From Amoebophrya sp. AT5.2 (Eukaryota > Sar > Dinophyceae > Syndiniales > Amoebophryaceae): a DNA stretch of 12,411 nt. The translations under genes and the position numbers were made by a program. Each line of letters begins with the position of its first letter. The first letter of the stretch is position 1. The notes beneath the pieces are model-generated. The model worked only from the letters and a program-made list of their open reading frames with translations. It was not told the origin of the DNA and made no database searches. The stretch covers positions 1 to 12,411 of the forward strand of contig RXOD01005814.1 in assembly GCA_005223375.1 (NCBI GenBank), given 5' to 3'. Below, piece by piece: positions 1-7,263 of this stretch.

Positions 1-1
1 C

Positions 2-400
2 GACGCAATGGCGGCGAATCATGGCGGCGCCGGAATTCGCGATGCGGTGGCAGACCTACCTTTGGTGACGCCGCCTATCGGAGATCAGACTTCTGCTATG
101 CGGACTGCTACAACAGGCGGAAGCACTACGTCGGCGTCGCCCCAGACTTCTACACTCAAGGAATTTCGAGACCGGCCCAGCGACACCTGGACTCCATTTT
201 TTGATGCGGACAGCGGCCTGTTTGTGAATCTCACGGAAAACGACGGCGCGCCCGTGGTGAAATTTCCCGACCAATGGCATAAGAAGGGGAGTTTTCGTTA
301 CGTCGGTTTCTCCGCCCTCTCTCGTCTTCTCTGCCTAGATGAGGACGGATTGTACCCAGTGGCATACCTCCTCGACCTGCGTGATGTCGCGGAAGTGTGA
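2..400 (+). CDS. Unidentified protein or 3' exon, partial at left
   Basis: The frame is open from the left edge to a TGA at 398-400, with an ATG at 8. From that ATG it gives 130 residues, but the frame has no stop upstream in the window, so it may continue leftwards. The first 50 or so residues are rich in Ser, Thr, Ala and Gly and look disordered. The second half (about residues 55-130) has a mixed aromatic, charged and hydrophobic composition typical of a folded domain, with two Trp and many Phe and Leu. Codon choice (GCG, GGC, CGC, GTG) resembles the secure genes further right. A GT at 392-393 (GAA followed by GTGTGAGC) resembles a 5' splice site, so the TGA could lie inside an intron and the real protein could be longer. 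I do not recognise the family. Only the reading frame itself is well supported. Confidence 0.45.
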   Translation, partial: DAMAANHGGAGIRDAVADLPLVTPPIGDQTSAMRTATTGGSTTSASPQTSTLKEFRDRPSDTWTPFFDADSGLFVNLTENDGAPVVKFPDQWHKKGSFRYVGFSALSRLLCLDEDGLYPVAYLLDLRDVAEV

Positions 401-900
401 GCAGGACTCTGTTCATAAAGGGGTCTAGGTTTAAGCACAGAGTGCCTAGAGACCTGGTGTTCAAGTACAGACTGAGTACTATGAACGAGGAGGCCAAGAC
501 CATCTCTACCGTACATACTCGATGGAGCCATGATAGACCTGACATCTCCCACGGGGGGTTACAGAAAGTTCAAGATAAACCCGAGCTCCATATTAGTAGA
601 CATTCGTCACTCTGAGGGTTCGGGTAGACACCACATCAAGATTCTCTCCAAGGACAGCAGTTCTAGACTGTGTAGAGATATTGATATGATAAATCAGGTT
701 CTGGCCAGTTCGTCAAGGATTCCCAGACCACCAGTTTTGAGGAGTGGGTCTGTGGATCCAGTAATTTACTACGAGATCTACTGGTAGAGATCAATAGGAT
801 TACCCCGGTAGTCTACCACAAGATAATACCCTACAAGAGTAAGCTCGAACCAGCGCCGCCTTTCTGGGAAGAAAGTGAAATTGAAAACTTAATTTATTAG
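400..900 (+). pseudogene. Decayed, AGA-rich coding remnant of unknown origin
   Basis: No single frame stays open here, but protein-like stretches follow one another in changing frames. One frame is open at 397-615, a second at 530-787, and the first frame reopens from 685 to a TAG at 898-900. The last piece has 71 codons and no ATG at its start. Across these pieces most arginines are AGA, whereas the secure genes of the window mainly use CGN codons. This suggests a once-continuous coding stretch of different origin with two compensating frameshifts. Alternatives are very short introns in place of the frameshifts, or chance open frames in a non-coding insert. I recognise no family and do not assign one. 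There are no clear terminal repeats or target-site duplication around it. Confidence 0.4.
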
Positions 901-1028
901 AAAACACCAACCCACGCCCACCACTGTCCTGTCAGCCTCAACCTGGGAAAAGATCGCACCAGCCAGATCAAAAGAAAAGCCAGAAGTCTTATCGAAGTAG
1001 TATTTTAACTTCTAAGCTATGTTGATGC

Positions 1029-1066
1029 TGTGGCTGTGCGGACGGCACCAGAAAACAGGTACCTAA
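1029..1066 (+). repeat. 38-bp direct repeat, copy 1
   Basis: This copy matches 1219-1256 at 37 of 38 positions, with starts exactly 190 bp apart. It begins with TGTGGCTGTGCGGACGGC and ends in CAGGTACCTAA, which contains a consensus-like 5' splice site (CAG followed by GTACCT). Upstream, TTTTAACTTCTAAG at 1003-1016 looks like a branch site, pyrimidine tract and acceptor AG, so 1017-1058 could be a 42-nt exon. An ATG at 1025 also opens a 13-codon frame (MLWLCGRHQKTGT) ending in the TAA at 1064-1066. Confidence 0.85.
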
Positions 1067-1218
1067 TGGCGAGTAGTGTCAAGACGATGTAAAGAGGACT
1101 TGCCTCGATCACTTTTTCATTACACCCGGCTACACATGGGTCGGAATGTGGGGTGAGTTTATCTGACTTACTTTCTTGCTGTGCAGACACCGCAACATAT
1201 CGCGCCCCTAGATTATGT

Positions 1219-1256
1219 TGTGGCTGTGCGGACGGCACCAGAAAGCAGGTACCTAA
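1219..1256 (+). repeat. 38-bp direct repeat, copy 2
   Basis: This is the second copy, with G instead of A at the one differing position (1245). It again ends in CAG followed by GTACCTAA. Two acceptor-like sites precede it: a pyrimidine-rich stretch ending TGCAG at 1186, and CCCCTAG at 1211. A possible exon would therefore be 1187-1248 or 1212-1248. The ATG at 1215 opens the same 13-codon frame as copy 1, with one synonymous change and one Thr-to-Ala change, ending at the TAA at 1254-1256. Confidence 0.85.
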
Positions 1257-1634
1257 GTGCTGGCGGCAACTCCAAAGGCGCCGGCTCGTGGTGGGGGAAC
1301 TCACACGGAAAGGAGGAACCCACTAACAGCCAGCCAGTTACTGTCGCCGAATCCCGGCGGCCCTAAAAGCCGAGAAAAGTTCCACTGGAGAGCATTAGAA
1401 ATCACCTCTCTGATTATGCAGCGATGTAGCTTCATGCTCTCGATGCCCGAGCGTATACAGTGGAATTGCTTTCCTCCGGTTTGTTACCGTTTAGCCGGGA
1501 GGTGTACGGTTCTGCGTTGAAAATTACCCTGCGCAGCCTATCAGTTACCATTTAGCCGGTAGCTGGTCGAGAGTTGCGTCGCGGGTAACACTATCGATCC
1601 GGCTCATAGGAGGTAGCCTCGACCAGACAAGAAA

Positions 1635-2174
1635 ATGTACGTCAGAAGTAGTAGAACGGGCCAGGCCCGTAATGCCACTGACAATAGTATACAATTCATT
1701 GAATACAGCAAGGAATCCGAAACCGAGGCAGGAAATAAGGAGGAGGAGGGGAAATCTAAGGCATGCTCCAAATTCTTCGGCTCTGCATTGAAGAATTGCG
1801 AAGTCGGCATTGCTCAAAGGCCACGGAGCCATGTAGTTCGGAAACGAAATAAAGCGTCAGCTATCCGGGCCACCACGGCCGCATCGTTAGCGTTCTTTAT
1901 GGTGAGTTTGTATATATTTATTAGGGCAGCTGTGACATGATGTCGAAAAAATGAAATATAAAAAATATAAAACATAAAAATAAAAAATAAGCTTTTCTCT
2001 TTTGTGATGGTGCTGTTCTCCGCTCTATTTCTAGTGATTTATCTTTAGAAATGACACGTCATTTCTCGAGCAAAACGATGCAGTTCTATCCTGATTCAGA
2101 CTGACTATTATCTTTCCTAGGGCGCGAAATGGTGGTTCACGAATGGGGCCCGCGTTTGGCTACCTTTAGCGTAG
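1635..2174 (+). CDS. Tentative two-exon small protein, unknown
   Basis: The first exon starts at ATG 1635 with an A at -3 and reads 89 codons to 1901. There a phase-0 donor (ATG followed by GTGAGT) begins an intron at 1902. The intron is very A/T-rich near 1940-1990 and ends in a pyrimidine tract and CCTAG at 2120. The second exon (2121-2171) adds 17 codons, ending at TAG 2172-2174. The predicted product is 106 residues: a hydrophilic N-terminus with a Lys/Glu-rich stretch at about residues 28-45, a basic patch at about 67-80, then a short hydrophobic run. Without splicing, the frame stops at 1938-1940 with a hydrophobic C-terminal tail that could be a membrane anchor. The splice signals are good, but the protein matches nothing I recognise and the coding signal is weak. 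Confidence 0.35.
1902..2120 (+). other. Predicted GT-AG intron (219 nt), A/T-rich
   Basis: The intron begins GTGAGTTTGT and ends TCTTTCCTAG, in phase 0. It contains the A/T-rich block at 1945-1990 and a pyrimidine tract before the acceptor. The base composition differs sharply from both flanks, as expected of an intron in a GC-rich genome. Support depends on the tentative small gene around it. Confidence 0.4.
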
Positions 2175-2601
2175 TGCGGTTCCTATCGTTTGTTGACTTT
2201 CTACGCCCTTCATCCAAGCCTTGGCAGCTCTTTCCAAGGCCTCTCCTCTCAAAAATCCGACTTCGTTCCTCTGCATGATCGTACTAGAAAAGTAGTCTGT
2301 TGTAGATCAGTTATCATAGATTTGGATTCATTTCTGCTTATATTCTGATGACGGCACAAACAATTCCGTCGCTGCTGGTGCTTTCTTTGAGTTAGCTCGA
2401 CCATCTTCAGACAAACCGAAAACTCCCCGCGGTCCGCCGTGAATCATTCAGAATTTAGCAGGGATTGAAGCTATTTACGCAGTGCGCTCGGTAATTTCTT
2501 CGGGATTTGTCGGTGCTGTTCTGCCAACAAACCATCCAGAGGTTCTCAGATCAGGTTCTTATGGTTGGATATATTTATTAAATAATTTATGTTTTCGTGC
2601 T
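2175..2601. other. Intergenic interval, nothing recognised
   Basis: No open frame with family features, no RNA gene and no clear mobile element is visible on either strand. It ends in an A/T-rich stretch (2568-2592) just before the tandem repeats upstream of the adenylylsulfate kinase gene, so it may hold that gene's promoter and 5' untranslated region. Confidence 0.5.
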
Positions 2602-2690
2602 TTCGTTGTCCGTCGGTGAGGTTGAACTTGAATTCGTTGTCCGTCGGTGAGGTTGAACTTGAAACGTGATTGAACGAGGTTGAACTTGAA
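2602..2690 (+). repeat. 31-bp tandem repeat, two exact units plus a partial third
   Basis: Units 2602-2632 and 2633-2663 are identical over 31 bp and start with TTCGTTGTCCGTCGG. A degenerate third unit (2664-2690) keeps the last 15 bases, GAGGTTGAACTTGAA, and is followed by TCGTTG, like the start of another unit. The 15-mer ends at 2632, 2663 and 2690. The array stops 14 bp before the first possible start codon of the kinase gene, so it probably lies in its 5' untranslated region or proximal promoter. Confidence 0.9.
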
Positions 2691-2704
2691 TCGTTGAGCG
2701 GTCG

Positions 2705-4047
2705 ATGGGGCTGTTCGCACAAGCGATGTCCGAGGATGGAGGGTCCGCAAAGAACGCTGCGCGTCGACGAGCCGATCGTCGAGCGGCCGGCGGGAGCTCT
2801 TTATTTTCCCGACTGGTCCAGTTTCTCCTTCCCCTTCTCTCCGCCACGTGCTTGATAGCACTTGCGCAATCGCAACCTATTGCATCTACTTCCACGACGA
2901 AAAGTAGGAACATCGTGTTCGACAACGCGGGAGGGGTCACGCGGGAGATGCGTTGGAAAAGCCAGGGAAGAAAAGGACTAACCGTGTGGATGACCGGCCT
3001 GTCCGGAGCCGGGAAGAGCACCATCAGCAAGCACGTGGAGCAAATGCTGTTCGAAAATGGTGCTTCATCGACATTATCAATAGTTTGTTCTTGTTACTAC
3101 ATCGATCTACAGCCAGCCTACTTACATTCATAGTAACCTCCACAGCAACCATATCCATATCCATATACCATTCCAGGCATTCTCGTGTATCGCTTGGACG
3201 GGGACAATTTGAGGTTTGGACTGAACTCAGACCTCGGCTTTTCGCCACGTGATCGCGCTGAGAACGTGCGGAGGGTCGGCGAGGTGGCCCAGATCTTGGC
3301 GGATGCGGGGGCGGTGTCCCTCTGCGCCCTCATCGCTCCCAGCAGGGAGGAGCGGGAGAATTGAGGCGATTCGAGGAAATTATAAACCCAGGTGTACAAC
3401 AAGAACCTATTGTAAATGTAAGAGTAGGTTGTAAAAGCATTTAATGCCGATCTAGATCCCGGTCTAGCTGCTCTAGAGCTAGACCTATGCTCGCTTTCCG
3501 CTGTTTTGTGCTTTCCCTCGATCCCGCGTCAAGGGCAGCAAAATGTGTCTTCGGAAAAATAAACGGGCACCGGACCATCTCCATCAGCCGCGCGTCTAGG
3601 TCGAAGAAGATGAAAAAGAAAAATACTACCAGATGATGAGTTCGAGTTCGGCTTGGGTTTATCTTTAATATTTTTTTTTCTCCCTAAGAGAAGGTGCGAA
3701 GACAGCACGCGAAGGGGGACACGCCGTTCGTAGAGGTGTTCGTGAACGCTCCGTTGGCTGAAGCGGAGAAGCGGGACCCGAAGGGGCTCTACAAGAAGGC
3801 ACGGGCTGGTTTTATCCATGATTTTACGGGCGTCTCCGCCCCCTACGACGCGCCCGAAGCGCCCGAAGTCGAGCTGCGCACGGACCTGCTCTCGATCGAA
3901 GAGTCGGCAAAAAAACTGTTTCAGGCGATAGTAGAAGCGGGGAAGCTAGAGGGCGAGGGGGAAGAAGAGCTGGTTGTAAATGGAGGTGGTGGGACCGATG
4001 TTGATCCGCTTGTCGGTGGAGGTGCTGGGGGAGTACTAGAGCTCTGA
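2705..4047 (+). CDS. APSK: Adenylylsulfate (APS) kinase, three exons
   Basis: The product phosphorylates adenosine 5'-phosphosulfate with ATP to give PAPS, the sulfate donor. Exons are 2705-3059, 3177 to about 3358-3360, and about 3691-3693 to 4047, giving 297 residues. The P-loop GLSGAGKS is at 98-105. LDGDNLR at 125-131 and GLNSDLGFS at 133-141 form the nucleotide/APS region. [13 protein letters not shown] (207-219) and FTG (224-226) are the family signature. The conserved Ser of the ISP motif, phosphorylated in the E. coli enzyme, is Ala172 here. Residues 1-80 are an extension absent from bacterial enzymes, with a hydrophobic run at about 33-54 that could be a signal or signal-anchor segment, perhaps for organelle targeting. 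The C-terminus after about 270 is Gly/Glu-rich. The start is 2705 or 2726, since an in-frame TGA lies at 2687. Family assignment is secure; the second intron boundary is inferred from protein alignment. Confidence 0.93.
3060..3176 (+). other. APSK intron 1, canonical GT-AG (117 nt)
   Basis: It begins GTGCTTCATC and ends CATTCCAG. Removing it joins AAT-G to GC-ATT and restores the family sequence [13 protein letters not shown], so both boundaries are well supported. It contains a short CCATAT run at about 3150-3168. Confidence 0.9.
3356..3687 (+). other. APSK intron 2, non-GT-AG, bounded by a GAGAA direct repeat
   Basis: The kinase frame stops at TGA 3362 and resumes only after TAA 3685-3687. 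Family alignment requires about 13 residues between the ER of REER and the F of FVEVFV. That is exactly met by removing 332 nt that include one of two GAGAA copies (3356-3360 and 3688-3692), giving REEREKVRRQ. None of the equivalent cut points gives GT-AG, GC-AG or GA-AG. The 3' end has a typical pyrimidine tract (3670-3684). Near the ends lies a 9-bp inverted repeat, ATAAACCCA at 3382-3390 and its complement at 3654-3662. In the middle is a perfect 9-bp stem with a 7-nt loop (3461-3485) and a GATCTAGATC palindrome (3449-3458). A GA-AG alternative (3356-3690), losing one Glu, cannot be excluded. Confidence 0.8.
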
Positions 4048-4701
4048 AGCAATTCTATCTACTTGCATACTTATTTTGACGAGGTCGCGCACAGGGTCTT
4101 TGAACGTAGTATGATGGATTTGCACCTGTCGCATGACGCCACTCCCGCGTGGATTTATTAATTACGATGGGCCGCTGCAGCGGTTGTAATCGACGTCGGA
4201 AGTTGGTTTGCGTTTGACCACGTCGGGCTATGAGCTTGAGTGCCGCACCAGCCGTTCGTAAAAAGCTGAAAATAGATCGGCCTCGGATGTCGCTTGTGAT
4301 TTTTGAAGTGCGTGAAGATTTCGAAACGAGCAACTGGTGTAAGCAACTCGGTCGGTGTCGGTCGTGACGGAATAAATCAATGCGTCGCGCTCCAACTTCG
4401 TGTGCCGAGATGAAGGCAACACTCGTCGTTAAAAATGAATCCTTCCTTGTGCTTTTGGTCGTTCTCGTGCTTCGTTGTTTTCTTCTGCGTCGTCGCCATC
4501 GGCGTTCCCCACCTAATCGGTGAATGCGCCCCCTCACGCAATTATATCATTCGTTCCGCTGCTGATGCAAAACCACAGCGAGCCAGGAGCTGCCCGGAAC
4601 CCAATTTATCGCAGATCGTAGGCGCCCCCGCTTTAACGAAGTTCATTGCTTTTCGATTCCTATTTCATAGGTAAACACCGCCTGAGTCAGAGGAGATCAA
4701 G
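4048..4701. other. Intergenic interval between APSK and the orphan gene
   Basis: Nothing firm is visible. A 79-codon open frame at 4435-4674 begins with a hydrophobic run of about 23 residues like a signal peptide. It ends in TAA directly at an AG-GTAAAC donor-like site. It is in the same frame as the downstream gene but I found no acceptor that joins them in frame. It may be an upstream open frame in the leader of that gene, or chance. Confidence 0.4.
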
Positions 4702-6649
4702 ATGTCAACACAAGAGAGTAAACAGAAGAGCGAGATCGCGGACGACGGGTTTCTGCAGATTGGGGAGGAGCATGTGGAGCACGCTGCCACTGTGTTTGGT
4801 CTGCGCGAGGTGCAAATCGATCCGGCTCGGGACCAGTCGCACATCACCGTTGCACTTGCAGCTGCGGCCCCCGCTCCCGCTCCCGCTGCCGCTCCTCCTC
4901 TTCCTGCTGCTCGACCGGGTCGTTCCCCAACGAACAATAAAGCCAGCCATCCATCGTACAGGAGATCAGTTCCCGGGGAAGAGCTCGCGCGCATGTTTGC
5001 GTCCAGCTGCCGCATGGGGCAGCAGATCAAGATTGCCGCGGCGAACCTGCTTGAGTACCGGGATCGGGTCCAGTCCTCGAAGTCCTCCCCCTCCAGGGCT
5101 GATCATAAACGCCAGTCGGAGGCGGAGTTGAGCAGGGAGCTGGAAGCACTGGGCCTTCATATTCATACATCGGCGAACAAAAACCGCTGGTCGGCGGCGA
5201 TGCTCACGATTGAAGACGCACTGGCGGTGCTCACAGCTTTTGAGAGAAGCCAGCAGACGGCGGCTTTGGAAAAGTCGCTGCAGGACAGCGAGAGACAAAC
5301 GGCCATCGCGGTCGATCTCGAGTTCGAGCAGGGCATCGTGGGGCTCTCGACGACGTCGGCCAGCAGAGATCAGGGGATCACTAATAAAAACGGTTTTTCG
5401 AAAGCGGAGTTGCAGAAGCCTTCCCTGCTCGAGGTGGGACATCGCTTTGAGCTGAAAGCCAAAAATCCGGCGCACTCCCCAGACACCGCGGGACAAGCAA
5501 CAAACAAGCCTGTGGGTGTTCTTCCAGTGAAACTGTTTCGCTCCCCGCTCGGCGTGGAGCTGAGCATGCCGCCACTGAACCTGATGCCGGTGCTGCCCGC
5601 GCTCGAGTTCGACATCAAACCCTTCCAACAAATCAAGGCCTTCGACGAGCTCACCGCGCGACTGAAGACTGTGCAGCGGAAGAGCGCAGAGCAGGCGCTT
5701 CTAGACTTTCGGAAAAAGTGCGGCGAGCTGCAGAAAACATTTGCAGTATGCCGATTGGTCTTTCTACTTCATTTTGCGGATTTACTGTTTAGTTTAGTAA
5801 AAATCCCCATCTTCGAGAGAACGAGAAGCCATAGTACCGGATATAGAAATGTAGCAGGACCTGCCGATAGCTTCTGCCTGCCGAGGATGGGAGGTCCCTC
5901 GCGCGGCTTTTGGCGAGATGGAGCTCATAGGGAGAGGGATTAGCAGGACCCTCCATCCCGGACAACCGCCTCATAGCCAGCCAGCTCCCGAGCTCCGTCC
6001 CCGACAGCACTCTGCACTCCCGGAGGCCTCCGGAGACCCCTTCCCGGGATGCGCCCCCGCTGATTGGGCACATCGGCGATAGGGATAGAGGATGCCTCCC
6101 GCTGTGATGAAGAAGGTGCTAGGAGTCTAAAAAACCAAAACCTTAACCTTTCCCTTCTCCTTCCGAACCCCTGCCCCCGGACCCCGGGCAGAAGTCCTTC
6201 AAAAAATTTTCTTCCAACCCCATTTGAAGTAGAATAATTGGCCATACGCGCTGGATTCGGCCCTGGAGAGAACCGAGGAGGAGTGCGTTGGGAAATACAA
6301 ACGCTTTTTAGATAACTTCCCCCGGTTCGACCCGGAAAACCCGGACTCGCGGGAGCACCCTGCGCGGGAGAAAACCAAGCGCAGGTTCGAGCAGATCGCT
6401 TTACGGGAATTGAGGGAGGACAAAAAAATGATGCACTTCGGCGGCGCCGCGGTGAAGCTGAAGGCAGAGAACAGGGCAAGGTCCGGGGAACGTCGCGAGT
6501 ACATGTTGAAAAAACTAGAGGCAAAGGAAGAACGGACGATCTTTGACGTCGAGAGAAAGGGGACGAGAAGGCTGCACAAGAGGAATTCCACGGAGGAAGC
6601 TGCGGGTGGGAAACTGGGGAAAAAACGGGGGAGCGTCGGGGCGAGGTAG
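4702..6649 (+). CDS. Orphan 486-residue protein, two exons
   Basis: Exon 1 is 4702-5745 (348 codons) and exon 2 is 6233-6649 (138 codons plus stop). The ATG follows an in-frame TAA at 4672 and has an A at -3. The joined product has an acidic N-terminus, an Ala/Pro hinge at residues 51-70, and a long, probably helical region (about 90-225). A segment at about 270-348 is rich in Pro, Leu and Lys. The C-terminal 100 residues are very charged, with many Arg, Lys and Glu, and could form a single helix or coiled coil. No signal peptide or membrane segment is seen. I recognise no family, and a structural or cytoskeletal role would be a guess. Reading through the intron instead gives a 413-residue form whose last 65 residues look unlike coding sequence. 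Codon bias and length make coding status secure. Confidence 0.8.
5746..6232 (+). other. Predicted GT-AG intron (487 nt) in the orphan gene
   Basis: It begins GTATGCCG after codon GCA and ends GAAGTAG before AAT-AAT-TGG, in phase 0 on both sides. It separates two open, charged coding stretches. Inside are a 14-bp perfect palindrome CCGGAGGCCTCCGG (6020-6033) and an imperfect inverted repeat (GGATGGGAGGTCC near 5885, GGACCCTCCATCC near 5946). Boundaries are inferred, as no protein family is available for checking. Confidence 0.65.
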
Positions 6650-7263
6650 TTAGATATAGGGCGTACTATAAATGTGAGAAAATGCCTACTGTGTAGACGT
6701 GGCGTGGGTGTGCGGGAGACGATGGATATAATCGCAATCGTACATCACCTACACTGCCTCTGAGTCTGACTCTGTCGTCCACCTGCATGTCTCTGATGTC
6801 GGCCAGCCACTAGGCGACTAATTTTGCCAGTGCCGTGCGTGAAGATAGATGGCGGATCGCACACACGGCGCTGGTTCTGCGAGATAAAAGAGATGAGAGA
6901 GGTTCGTGGTCGTGCTGATGCTGGTGACACGAGTAGAGGATCCCTCCTTCCGAGAGACAAACAAGCTTGAGATGGATGGAGCGGCAGCGAGATTTAAAAG
7001 GCACGTGCTTTGTTCTCTCGAAAAAGCCGCTAGCGTGTCTGACTGATTTCGGTACGAAATCCACATATTGTAGCCCTACTCAAAGTTGTTCATCACTTTC
7101 GCATTTTGGATGTTTCCCTCGCCGACGTGTGAGTCTCTTCATTATGTGCCGTTATCTATGGAAAAAAAAGAACATGCTTGGAGGCCTGGGTGCTTACTTA
7201 TTTATCGGTAAAGCTACGAAGAACACGGAAATGGCTGGTGCTGGTCGTGTGCATTGATCTTCG
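6650..7263. other. Intergenic interval, nothing recognised
   Basis: Only short, low-quality open frames occur on either strand. No repeat, RNA gene or element is visible. An in-frame TGA at 7255-7257 closes the frame just ahead of the nucleosidase start, so the 5' leader and promoter of that gene should lie here. Confidence 0.5.

Larger units (their letters stand above)
901..1634. other. Mostly non-coding interval with short repeats
   Basis: No convincing gene is visible. The interval holds the 38-bp direct repeats listed separately. It also holds a second short imperfect repeat, GTTACCGTTTAGCCGG at 1483-1498 and GTTACCATTTAGCCGG at 1544-1559. Several pyrimidine-AG acceptor-like and GTGAGT or GTACCT donor-like sites occur, so part of it may be short exons and introns of an unrecognised transcript. 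Short open frames are present but show no family features. Confidence 0.5.

Noticed and set aside
3392..3690. GT-AG alternative for APSK intron 2 using GTGTAC at 3392
   Set aside because: The kinase frame already meets a TGA at 3362-3364, so this donor would leave a stop codon in the message.
4055..4537. 160-codon minus-strand frame
   Set aside because: Arg/Lys-rich with no recognisable domain and no splice or start context of note; it could be chance in an intergenic region.
4435..4674. Signal-peptide-like 79-codon frame as first exon of the orphan gene
   Set aside because: The donor-like AG-GTAAAC at its end is in place, but no acceptor of reasonable distance joins it in frame to the downstream coding region.
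5745..6231. Direct-repeat (AGTA) excision of the orphan-gene intron, like APSK intron 2
   Set aside because: Removing one AGTA copy gives a stop codon two codons downstream; the GT-AG junction keeps the frame open.
5940..6524. 194-codon open frame on the minus strand
   Set aside because: It overlaps the intron and second exon of the orphan gene, is Arg/Pro/Ser-rich as expected for the antisense of GC-rich coding DNA, and shows no family features.
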